Shown here: one piece after another, positions 17,599-25,326 of the stretch | Layout: each line of letters begins with the position of its first letter | Numbering within the stretch: position 1 is the stretch's first letter | Assembly (NCBI GenBank): GCA_018267725.1 | Contig: JAFDXY010000015.1 | Location: forward strand, 124,001 to 188,000 | Reading direction: 5' to 3' | DNA from: Bacteroidota bacterium | GTDB taxonomy: Bacteria; Bacteroidota; Bacteroidia; Chitinophagales; Chitinophagaceae | DNA length: 64,000 bases | Made by a program: the position numbers and the translations under genes | The notes under the pieces: generated by a model | The model's database searches: none | What the model was told of the DNA's origin: nothing | The model's input: only the letters and a program-made list of their open reading frames with translations

Positions 17599-17632
17599 AA
17601 GGCGAGAGAAAATTTTAATTTTCCCTCGCCTT
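17599..17632 (-). terminator. Hairpin/attenuator directly after the peptide precursor gene
   Basis: AAGGCGAG (17599-17606) pairs with CTCGCCTT (17625-17632), and the inner AAAA/TTTT extend the stem. It lies 11 bases after the precursor stop and is followed on the minus strand by TTATTAATAC, a weak U-tract. It may act as a partial terminator or 3' stabiliser, giving more peptide mRNA than thioredoxin mRNA. Confidence 0.7.
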
Positions 17633-17643
17633 ACTAAAAAGCT

Positions 17644-17907
17644 TTAACACCATCCGTAATACCCGTTACCATAAAAACCATCAGCACAATAGTTATGACA
17701 AGTACTACCGCCTGTATTTGGGCTACACATTCCATCACCATAAGTACCGTCATCATCTCTATGCATAATACGGCTGCAATTAGCACAAGGGTTTCCATTA
17801 TTCCCTCCCGGAGTTCCTGTTCCGCCGCCATCATACAGTCCACCAACAATTAATTTAGCTTCTTCTCTTGTTAAAACTCTTCCTAAATGTGCAAATTTAT
17901 TTTTCAT
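17644..17907 (-). CDS. Double-glycine-leader, cysteine-rich peptide precursor
   Basis: An 87-residue peptide. The N-terminus M-KNKFAHLGRVLTREEAKLIVGG is a leader of the double-glycine type found in Bacteroidota (LTREEAK...I.GG), with expected cleavage after Gly23 by a C39-type peptidase transporter. The 64-residue product is rich in Gly, Asn and Tyr and has six cysteines (41, 44, 61, 70, 74, 87), one in a CANC motif and one at the very C-terminus, enough for three disulfides. An acidic DDDGTYGDG segment lies between the second and third. It is flanked on both sides by thioredoxin genes. No modification enzyme or C39 transporter is in view. It could be a bacteriocin-like or signalling peptide; the class is inferred from the leader and not from homology search. 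Confidence 0.82.
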   Translation of the reverse strand: MKNKFAHLGRVLTREEAKLIVGGLYDGGGTGTPGGNNGNPCANCSRIMHRDDDGTYGDGMCSPNTGGSTCHNYCADGFYGNGYYGWC

Positions 17908-18101
17908 TGTTTTAAGTTTTAAAGCCTCCTCAAGCCCCTACTTTAAAGGGGTTTACAAGAAGCAGGTTAAGTAATATTTTGCCTGTAGCTTTGGGCTTCA
18001 ACAGGCTTTGGCTGTTTGGCAACCCTGCCGTGCACAGCAGGGTGTAAGCAATCCAAACTATTTTTTACCTGTTGCTTATTCAGATAAAAAACAACTTAAA
18101 T
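17908..18101. other. 194-base leader of the peptide gene with stacked hairpins
   Basis: Three hairpins are visible: a degenerate AGCCCCTACTTTAAAGGGGT relative of the nuo repeat near 17932-17954, GCCTGT/ACAGGC at 17981-18006, and ACCCTGC/GCAGGGT at 18022-18043. The G+C is clearly above that of the neighbours. It probably contains the promoter of the precursor; I cannot point to a convincing -33/-7 pair. Confidence 0.55.
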
Positions 18102-19289
18102 CTATTTTAAATTTTCGCTAATCAACTTTCGCAATTCTTTTTCATTCGCTTCTGAATAACCAAACCATTTACCTATAATCTTTCCGTTTTTATCAATTAA
18201 ATATTGTGTGGGTATGCCATTGGTTTCATATTTTTCAATAATATCATCTTCTGTTTTTACTTTGGGCTGCTTGGTGGCAGTTGTATGATACCATTGCCCT
18301 ATACTATCTTGCTGTATAGCATTACGCCAAGTTTGTAAATTTTCATCAATAGTTACAGCTATTATGGCTAATCCTTTACGGCTATATTCTGCATATATTT
18401 TTTTTAGTTCAGGAAATGCTTCACGACAAGGAATGCACCAGCTTGCCCAGAAATCTATTAATACTATTTGCTTATCCTTAAAATCTGAAAGGTTGATTGT
18501 TTTATTATATATTGTTTGAAATGTAAATTCAGATGCAAAGCCGCCAATCATATTACTTTCCTTTTTTACAATTTCTTTATAAATTAGTTGGGCTTGTTTA
18601 CTATGCTGAACAGGTTTAGACCACCTATTATAAATTTCTTTTAAAGACCCCACGCTTAGCACTTGTGTGTATGTATTAAGCACAAAGGGGCTTACAAATG
18701 ATGTAGGGTTTTGTTTAGCAAAATCAATATCTATTTGTTTAATCTTCTCTTTTATAGAAGACATTTTAAATCTTATTTCACTTTTGATATTTTTAAGACT
18801 GTCTTTTATTGCTTTGCTAATATTTGTGCTTTCTTCTTTCTCTAAGTTTAAAAGTGTAGTAAATAAACTATCTTTTTCAATAGAAAAAGGTTTTACTTTA
18901 TTTATAAGGTTATAATATTCATTATTGGTTTTAGAATTTAAAACTCTTACATTTTTATACTCGTTTTCTTTAAGATAAACAGAAATGGTATCAGGCTCAA
19001 TAAAAATTTCTGTGAAATTTGGGTCATCAACAGAGCGTGATTTTCTTTTTCCTATTATATTTACTAAAGTAGGTTCGTTAATATAACCTTTAAAAACAAA
19101 GAGGCCATTTTTAAGAGTACATGTATCTGCAATTCTTTTGTTATTACCGTCAATATATTTTAAAATAATAAACCCTGTATCTCTACCTTCAATCGTTCCT
19201 TTTACAAAAAAATTATTGTTAAGCTTTTGTTGTGCGTTTGCAAATAAAAAAGCAGTAACAAAGTACAAAGTGGATATAATTTTCTTCAT
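18102..19289 (-). CDS. DUF4369/TlpA thioredoxin (CIPC)
   Basis: A 395-residue exported thioredoxin of the classic Bacteroidota layout. Signal peptide M-KKIISTLYFVTAFLFANA, then a DUF4369-like beta domain (FFVKGTIEGRDTGFIILKY, residues about 27-110), a helical spacer (about 110-255) and the thioredoxin domain with FWASWCIPC (Cys285 and Cys288) and the cis-proline in NGIPTQYLIDKNGKI. It heads the thioredoxin/peptide cluster and reads toward the peptide gene. Such proteins exchange disulfides on exported clients. A 359-base gap separates it from the divergent recA. Confidence 0.92.
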   Translation of the reverse strand: MKKIISTLYFVTAFLFANAQQKLNNNFFVKGTIEGRDTGFIILKYIDGNNKRIADTCTLKNGLFVFKGYINEPTLVNIIGKRKSRSVDDPNFTEIFIEPDTISVYLKENEYKNVRVLNSKTNNEYYNLINKVKPFSIEKDSLFTTLLNLEKEESTNISKAIKDSLKNIKSEIRFKMSSIKEKIKQIDIDFAKQNPTSFVSPFVLNTYTQVLSVGSLKEIYNRWSKPVQHSKQAQLIYKEIVKKESNMIGGFASEFTFQTIYNKTINLSDFKDKQIVLIDFWASWCIPCREAFPELKKIYAEYSRKGLAIIAVTIDENLQTWRNAIQQDSIGQWYHTTATKQPKVKTEDDIIEKYETNGIPTQYLIDKNGKIIGKWFGYSEANEKELRKLISENLK

Positions 19290-19648
19290 TAAATAGCTCT
19301 TTTCATTATTAAATAATTAGTAATACCATTCCAGCTGCCATTTTATTTACAATTTGAGTATTTCCCATCATAAGTTTTATTCGTTTAACCAAATTAATAC
19401 TCACATTAATTACATTGTAAAATATTGCTATTAACATTTTTTATTATACTACTAAACTAAATATTATTGTTAATTTAAAAAATAGCAGGTATCTACAATT
19501 TTTTCAAACTTCAAAGCCACACTTTTAAAAGCCAATTCTACCTATAGCAAATTATTTTAGCAATTATTTACTAAAAAAATTAGTGTGTGTAAATAAATTT
19601 CCCTACTTTTAACCTCTCATTAATTTTGAAACATTAAATATTTATACT
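19290..19648. other. Divergent promoter region between TlpA gene and recA
   Basis: No gene is seen in these 359 very AT-rich bases. It must carry promoters for both directions. CCCTACTTTTAACC at about 19601-19614 is a possible -7-like element for recA. I see no LexA-box-like palindrome that I could defend. Confidence 0.5.
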
Positions 19649-20668
19649 ATGAGTAACGCAGAAAAACTAAAAGCACTTAAACTTACCATTGATAAAATAG
19701 ATAAAGATTTTGGCAAAGGAAGCGTAATGCTAATGAGCGATAAAGGCGAAAAAGAAATGGAAGTAGTAAGCACAGGTTCTATTGGTTTAGATATTGCCTT
19801 AGGTGTTGGCGGTGTGCCTAAAGGCAGGGTAATAGAAATATACGGCCCTGAAAGTAGCGGTAAAACCACCATTGCTACACATATTATTGCAGAAGCTCAA
19901 AAAAAAGGCGGCATGTGTGCTATTATTGATGCCGAACATGCTTTTGATAGCAGCTATGCCCAAAAATTAGGCGTTGATGTTGATAGTCTTTTAATTTCTC
20001 AACCAGATTATGGCGAGCAGGCTTTAGAAATTGCCGACCGTTTAATTCTTTCGGGTGCGTTAGATGTAGTGGTGGTAGATTCTGTTGCTGCATTAGTACC
20101 CAAAGGAGAATTAGAAGGAGAAATGGGTGATAGCAAAATGGGTTTACAAGCACGTTTAATGAGCCAAGCTTTGCGTAAACTTACTGCTACAATAAGCAAA
20201 ACCAATACGGTATGTATTTTCATTAATCAGCTTCGCGAAAAAATTGGTGTAATGTTTGGTAATCCTGAAACAACAACAGGTGGTAATGCATTAAAATTTT
20301 ATGCTTCTGTTAGGTTAGATATTAGACGTATGGCTCAAATAAAAGATGGAGATGAAGCTATTGGTAACCGTGTAAAAGTAAAAGTGGTAAAAAACAAAGT
20401 AGCTCCTCCGTTTCGTCAAGCAGAATTTGATATTGTGTTTGGAGAAGGCATTAGCAAAGTAGGAGAAATTATTGATATGGGTGTTGAATTAGGTATTGTA
20501 CAAAAAAGTGGAAGTTGGTTTTCTTACGATAGTAATAAATTAGGGCAAGGAAGAGATGCTGTAAAACAATTATTAACAGATAATCCCGGATTAGCAAACG
20601 AAATTGAAAATAAAATTCGTGCAAAAGTTGCTGAAATTAAAACAGGTGCAGTTAAAGAAGAAGCATAG
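19649..20668 (+). CDS. recA: Recombinase RecA
   Basis: ATP-dependent DNA strand-exchange protein, 339 residues, full length. Walker A is GPESSGKTT (66-74); [27 protein letters not shown] is the usual start. The Walker B region [11 protein letters not shown], the L2 loop region [22 protein letters not shown] and SVRLDIRR are all present. It is monocistronic, with a strong terminator 32 bases after the stop. Confidence 0.98.
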   Translation: MSNAEKLKALKLTIDKIDKDFGKGSVMLMSDKGEKEMEVVSTGSIGLDIALGVGGVPKGRVIEIYGPESSGKTTIATHIIAEAQKKGGMCAIIDAEHAFDSSYAQKLGVDVDSLLISQPDYGEQALEIADRLILSGALDVVVVDSVAALVPKGELEGEMGDSKMGLQARLMSQALRKLTATISKTNTVCIFINQLREKIGVMFGNPETTTGGNALKFYASVRLDIRRMAQIKDGDEAIGNRVKVKVVKNKVAPPFRQAEFDIVFGEGISKVGEIIDMGVELGIVQKSGSWFSYDSNKLGQGRDAVKQLLTDNPGLANEIENKIRAKVAEIKTGAVKEEA

Positions 20669-20699
20669 CTTTTATATTGGGTACACAGGTTAGTAAGTA

Positions 20700-20733
20700 A
20701 AAATCTTCGTAAAAAATTTGCGAAGATTTTTTT
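20700..20733 (+). terminator. Rho-independent terminator of recA
   Basis: AAATCTTCG (20701-20709) and CGAAGATTT (20721-20729) form a perfect stem around an 11-base loop, followed by T residues. Confidence 0.9.
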
Positions 20734-20825
20734 ATGCCGCAATTGTTTTTTAAAAATTATAAAATTCAAACAAGTTTATAATTACAACAACAATTTATCT
20801 GTTAGTTTTACGCAAACAAAATATA

Positions 20826-22133
20826 TTGATTCGTTCAAAAAAAATATTATTATTTATCTCTGCAATTATTGCATTTCAATTTATTGTTGCTCAAACAAAA
20901 CTGCCGCTAACACTGCAATTAAAGCCGTATAAAAAAGATGCCCTCTTTCATACCAACGATGAAAAAGTTGGCTATAATTTTAAACTAAGAAATGAAGTAA
21001 AAGATATTCAACGCGGTAATTATTATTTTGATGTAAGAAATGATAGTGGCCGTTCTGTTTTTAATAATCATGGTGGTTTTTCAATTAATGAATATGGCAA
21101 ATTTGAAACAGATATTACACTTAATAAAGCACAACTTAATTCAGGTTGTTATGAAGTAAAAATATATATTCAAACAAATTATTATAAAGATACCCTCAAT
21201 CATTTTTTTTGTTATAACCCCGAAGAAGTTGCTTTTGCAGACAGTACAAAACCTGCCGATTTTTTTCAGTTTTGGGAAGAAGCAAAACGAGAATTGGTAA
21301 ACATCAATCCGTTATTTAAAGTAACTAAAGTAGATAGTTTAGGAGATAGGTTTTCCAATGTTTATTTGGTTCAATTTCAATCAACCGAAAACAATATTAT
21401 TAAAGGTTGGTTAAGTGTTCCTAAAGAATATGGAAAATTTCCAGCCATTTATAATTTGTACGATTTTAACCAAACTGCTTATCCCGATAAACAAAGAGAA
21501 AGAGTAACATTTTCTATTGATGTAAGAGGTTTGGGTATGAGTACCAATGTAATGAAATTAGATCCACAAGATTATTTTGTATTGAATGCCGATTATAAAC
21601 GTCGCTTTATTTTAAAAGGTGTGTTTATGGATTGTTTGCGTGGATTAGATTTTTTATTTAGAAGTAACGATTCTTTAAAAGTTAATACCAAAAAAATTGC
21701 AGTATTAGGTATTGGTCAGGCTGCACCAATGGCAGTTGCCACCGCCGCTTTTGATAGCAGAGTAATAGGTTTATCTCTTGAGCGACCTGTTGGTATTGAT
21801 ATGCCTAACTTATTACAAAACCCTGAACAAAACAATAGCACATTAATAGCAAGCATAAAAAACTATTTAAACAATCCTTACAATAAAAACAACCTTTTTC
21901 AGTTTCTACAAACATGGAGTTATTTTGATCCTATAGCATTTGCTTCTTTAATAAGATGTAAATTTTTAATGGGTGTAACACTTAGAAATAATTGTCCACC
22001 AAAATGTGTTTATCACTTCATAAATAAATTATCTATCGGTAAAAGAGATATTTATGTTTGCCCCCAATGTAATAATGAAATGAATTCTGCGTTTATAGAA
22101 TTGCAGAAACTTTGGCTGCACGAAATTTTTTAA
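20826..22133 (+). CDS. AXE1-like alpha/beta-hydrolase fold protein, probably inactive
   Basis: A 435-residue exported protein (signal peptide ending IVAQ) with a TTG start; no ATG is better placed. Residues about 25-130 are a beta domain; from about 140 it follows the acetyl-xylan-esterase/cephalosporin-deacetylase (AXE1) family: DFFQFWEEAKREL, GWLSVPKEYGKFPAIYN, SIDVRGLGMS, FMDCLRGLDFL. At the nucleophile elbow it reads LGIGQAAPM where the family has G-x-S-Q-G-G, so the Ser is a Gly. The Asp before CPP is replaced (LRNNCPP), and the family's G-H-E near the end is CNNE. All three triad residues therefore seem lost. Enzyme function is unlikely; a binding role is possible. Confidence 0.8.
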   Translation: MIRSKKILLFISAIIAFQFIVAQTKLPLTLQLKPYKKDALFHTNDEKVGYNFKLRNEVKDIQRGNYYFDVRNDSGRSVFNNHGGFSINEYGKFETDITLNKAQLNSGCYEVKIYIQTNYYKDTLNHFFCYNPEEVAFADSTKPADFFQFWEEAKRELVNINPLFKVTKVDSLGDRFSNVYLVQFQSTENNIIKGWLSVPKEYGKFPAIYNLYDFNQTAYPDKQRERVTFSIDVRGLGMSTNVMKLDPQDYFVLNADYKRRFILKGVFMDCLRGLDFLFRSNDSLKVNTKKIAVLGIGQAAPMAVATAAFDSRVIGLSLERPVGIDMPNLLQNPEQNNSTLIASIKNYLNNPYNKNNLFQFLQTWSYFDPIAFASLIRCKFLMGVTLRNNCPPKCVYHFINKLSIGKRDIYVCPQCNNEMNSAFIELQKLWLHEIF

Positions 22134-22155
22134 TGCAGAAGTTTAATTACGTACT

Positions 22156-23004
22156 ATGAAAAAAAGTTTATTTACCATAGCAATTGTTATTGCCACTTGT
22201 ATTTTTTCTATTAATGCAAAAGCAGGTTTCCCTGTAGGTGCAGGCCATTGGTTGCTTTCTCCCGGCTATTATTATTATACCGCTACCGGCTATTGGGATA
22301 ATAACAGACTTTACAATTCATACCCCAATAACGGGCGTTTTACTTCTCATTATTTAGGTTTGTACGGAGCTTATGGTATTAATAGAAATTGGGAATTTGT
22401 TTTTAATGTTCCTTTTGTTGCACAAACTTATGCCGAAACCAATGTGCTAATTCAAAACTCAAGTTTGGGAGATGTTACCGCAGGTTTTTCTTATTATCCT
22501 GAAATGAGAAATTTAAATACACATTTTTCTGTTACAGGCAGCATCATTATTCCTTTATATCAAAATGTTGTTTACCCAAGTTTAAGCGGAGTTACTCCAC
22601 CTTTTATCGGTTTTCAAAGTGTAGGAGCAGAAGTAAAAGCAAGCTTAGCAGGCAGCCCACAAAACTTTATTAAAAACTGTTATTACGATCTGTCTTTAGG
22701 TGCAAGGCAATATTTTTCAGCTTACGGACCCACTCAATTTTTCTTTGATGGAACTTTTGGTGTTGCGGTTGATGAAGATTGGAAAGTTTACGGAAACCTA
22801 AGCACAGTAAGCTCTCAAAGCAATTATACCAGCACTATTACAGATGGTATTAACAGAGATTTTAGTTATTTAAGGCTTACTGTTGGTGCGGGTTATAGAG
22901 TAAATAAAACATTGCAATTATTCGGAAATATTTTTCAAGATATTTCAGGAAGAAATATTGGCCGCGGTCATGGCTTTGGCATATTTGCGGTAATTAAATT
23001 TTAG
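22156..23004 (+). CDS. Outer-membrane beta-barrel protein
   Basis: A 282-residue protein with signal peptide (M-KKSLFTIAIVIATCIFSINAKA) and alternating aromatic/polar strands throughout: GHWLLSPGYYYYTATGYW, HYLGLYGAYGINRNWEFVF, SVGAEVKASLAG, DLSLGARQYF, YLRLTVGAGYRV. The last residues IFAVIKF end in Phe as expected for BAM-inserted barrels. It resembles the transporter-like barrel families of the phenol-degradation MetA type, but the substrate is unknown. It starts 22 bases after the AXE1-like gene and may be co-transcribed with it. Confidence 0.75.
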   Translation: MKKSLFTIAIVIATCIFSINAKAGFPVGAGHWLLSPGYYYYTATGYWDNNRLYNSYPNNGRFTSHYLGLYGAYGINRNWEFVFNVPFVAQTYAETNVLIQNSSLGDVTAGFSYYPEMRNLNTHFSVTGSIIIPLYQNVVYPSLSGVTPPFIGFQSVGAEVKASLAGSPQNFIKNCYYDLSLGARQYFSAYGPTQFFFDGTFGVAVDEDWKVYGNLSTVSSQSNYTSTITDGINRDFSYLRLTVGAGYRVNKTLQLFGNIFQDISGRNIGRGHGFGIFAVIKF

Positions 23005-23100
23005 TTTTTCTTTTTACAAAAACTAATACTCCTTTCTTCATATTAAAAATGCGAAAACAATTTTAATTCATAAATTGCTTTTCCATTAAACAAAATTGTT

Positions 23101-25311
23101 ATGAAGAAAATTCTATTTTTCGTTTCCCTCATTTCATTTCAACAACTAACTGCTCAAAAAAATATTACCGGATTTTCAGATAAATCTTCTGCAGAACAAA
23201 CACAACTCGAACAAAAGTTTGATTCTTACATTAATGCTCAAAATATTCTTTCAACCGTAAAAGAATTATCGGCAAAGCCGCACCACATAGGCTCTCCGGG
23301 TGGTAAAGAAGTTGCCGAAAAAATTTTAGCCAAATACAAAAGTTGGGGATGGGATGCAAAAATTGAAACATACAATGTATTATTTCCAACACCCAAAACA
23401 AGAGTATTGGAAATGTTATCTCCAACAGTTTATAAAGCAATTTTAAAAGAACCCGCATTAAAAGAAGATGCAACAAGCGGACAAGAAGGTCAGTTACCAA
23501 CTTACAATGCATGGAGTGCAGACGGAGATGTAACCGGAGATTTGGTTTTTGTAAATTATGGTTTACCAAGCGATTATGATGAATTAGAAAAAGTAGGCGT
23601 AAGCGTTAAAGGAAAAATTGTAATTGCAAAATATGGAAGAAGTTGGCGTGGTATAAAACCAAAAGTAGCTTACGAACATGGAGCCATTGGTTGTATAATT
23701 TATAGTGATCCTAAAGATGATGGTTATTACCAAGGAGATGTATATCCTAAAGGTTCTTTTAAAAACGAATATGGTGTACAACGCGGAAGTGTAATGGATA
23801 TGGTAATTTACCCCGGAGACCCATTAACACCCGGAATTGGTGCAACTGAAAATGCAAAACGTTTAGATAGAAATGATGCACCAACTATTTTAAAAATTCC
23901 TGTATTACCCATTAGTTATCACGATGCTAAACCCCTTTTAGAAGTTTTAGAAGGTGCTGTTGCACCCGATAGTTGGCGTGGTGCATTGCCCATAACTTAC
24001 CATATTGGTGGAAACAATAAAACAAAAGTTCATTTAAAATTAGAGTTTGATTGGAGCATGCATCCTGCTTATGATGTAATTGCAAAAATGATGGGCTCAC
24101 AATACCCCGATGAGTGGATTATTAGAGGCAACCACCACGATGCTTGGGTAAACGGAGCCGATGATCCTATTAGCGGACAATCTGCTTTATTAGAAGAAGC
24201 AAAAGCAATTGGTGAATTAGTAAAAACAGGTTGGAAACCCAAACGCACTTTAGTTTATTGTGCATGGGATGGTGAAGAACCCGGTTTATTAGGAAGCACA
24301 GAATGGGCAGAAGACCACATGAAAGAATTACAACAAAAAGCAGTTGTATATATTAATTCCGATGAATATAGCCGAGGATTTTTTGGTGCATCGGGCTCAC
24401 ATGCTTTAGAAAATTTAATATATGAAATTGCAAAAGATGTTAAAGATCCACAAACAGGCGTAAGTCTTTATGAAAGAAGTAAAGCCGCAGAAATGGCAAG
24501 AGCTTCATCTTCAATGGCAAAGAAAAATGCAATAAATAAAAAAGGATTAACTATTGGTGCAATGGGCTCGGGCTCAGACTATTCTTCTTTTTTACAACAC
24601 GATGGCATACCAAGTTTAGACTTAGGTTTTGGAGGAGAAGGCAACGGAGGAGAATATCATTCTATTTATGATTCGTATGATAATTTTGTACGATTTAAAG
24701 ACCCCGATGGAACGTACGGAGTAGCTTTATCAAAAGTTGGAGGACGTACTGTTTTAAGAATGGCCAATGCAGATGTGTTGCCTTTTGATTTTAGAAGTTT
24801 ATACAAAACCATTAATGGTTATGTAAATGAATTAATAGAATTAACCAACCAAATGAGAGAATCTACTGCAGTTGAAAATGAAGTAATAAAAACAAAAGCA
24901 TATCAATTAGCTAACGACCCTAAGAAAAATTTAAACGTACCTGTTGTTAAAGATGAAGTGCTGTATTTAGATTTTTCTCCTTTACAAAATGCAATGGCTG
25001 CATTAGAAAAAAGCACCAATCAATTAAACCAGGTTTGGAACAAAAAAATTAATACTTCAAATATTGAAAGCTTTAATACCGCACTATATCAAGCCGAACA
25101 ACAATTATTATTAGCCAACGGTTTGCCCAGAAGAAGTTGGTATAAACATTCTATTTATGCTCCGGGTTTTTATACAGGTTATGGCGTAAAAACCATGCCC
25201 GGCGTGCGTGAAGCAATAGAGCAACGCAATTTTAAAGAAGCACAAGAGCAAATACAAACAACTGCAGAGGCCATAAATAAATTTAGTAAATACCTTAGTA
25301 ATATTAATTAA
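23101..25311 (+). CDS. M28 metallopeptidase, glutamate carboxypeptidase II-like
   Basis: A 736-residue secreted peptidase with a signal peptide (QQLTAQ cleavage). A PA domain is inserted at about residues 150-270 (DLVFVNYG, GKIVIAKYGRSWRGIKPKVA). The two-zinc M28 site is complete: His/Asp in GNHHDAWVNGADDP, the Glu pair in CAWDGEEPGLLGS, Asp in INSDEYSRGF, and His in GGEYHSIYDSYDNF. The C-terminal helical dimerisation-like domain (about 560-736) is present, as in PSMA. Expected reaction: removal of amino acids from small peptides outside the inner membrane. An inverted repeat AACAATTTT/AAAATTGTT (23056-23100) directly abuts the ATG. Confidence 0.93.
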   Translation: MKKILFFVSLISFQQLTAQKNITGFSDKSSAEQTQLEQKFDSYINAQNILSTVKELSAKPHHIGSPGGKEVAEKILAKYKSWGWDAKIETYNVLFPTPKTRVLEMLSPTVYKAILKEPALKEDATSGQEGQLPTYNAWSADGDVTGDLVFVNYGLPSDYDELEKVGVSVKGKIVIAKYGRSWRGIKPKVAYEHGAIGCIIYSDPKDDGYYQGDVYPKGSFKNEYGVQRGSVMDMVIYPGDPLTPGIGATENAKRLDRNDAPTILKIPVLPISYHDAKPLLEVLEGAVAPDSWRGALPITYHIGGNNKTKVHLKLEFDWSMHPAYDVIAKMMGSQYPDEWIIRGNHHDAWVNGADDPISGQSALLEEAKAIGELVKTGWKPKRTLVYCAWDGEEPGLLGSTEWAEDHMKELQQKAVVYINSDEYSRGFFGASGSHALENLIYEIAKDVKDPQTGVSLYERSKAAEMARASSSMAKKNAINKKGLTIGAMGSGSDYSSFLQHDGIPSLDLGFGGEGNGGEYHSIYDSYDNFVRFKDPDGTYGVALSKVGGRTVLRMANADVLPFDFRSLYKTINGYVNELIELTNQMRESTAVENEVIKTKAYQLANDPKKNLNVPVVKDEVLYLDFSPLQNAMAALEKSTNQLNQVWNKKINTSNIESFNTALYQAEQQLLLANGLPRRSWYKHSIYAPGFYTGYGVKTMPGVREAIEQRNFKEAQEQIQTTAEAINKFSKYLSNIN

Positions 25312-25326
25312 AAAAATAATACATTA

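Noticed and set aside
17634..17849. Alternative 71-residue minus frame overlapping the peptide precursor
   Set aside because: Low-complexity Met/Val-rich translation with no signal; the GG-leader frame gives a coherent leader and cysteine pattern.
19290..19648. tRNA or small RNA in the recA upstream gap
   Set aside because: No cloverleaf, no G+C-rich fold and no terminator; sequence is uniformly AT-rich.
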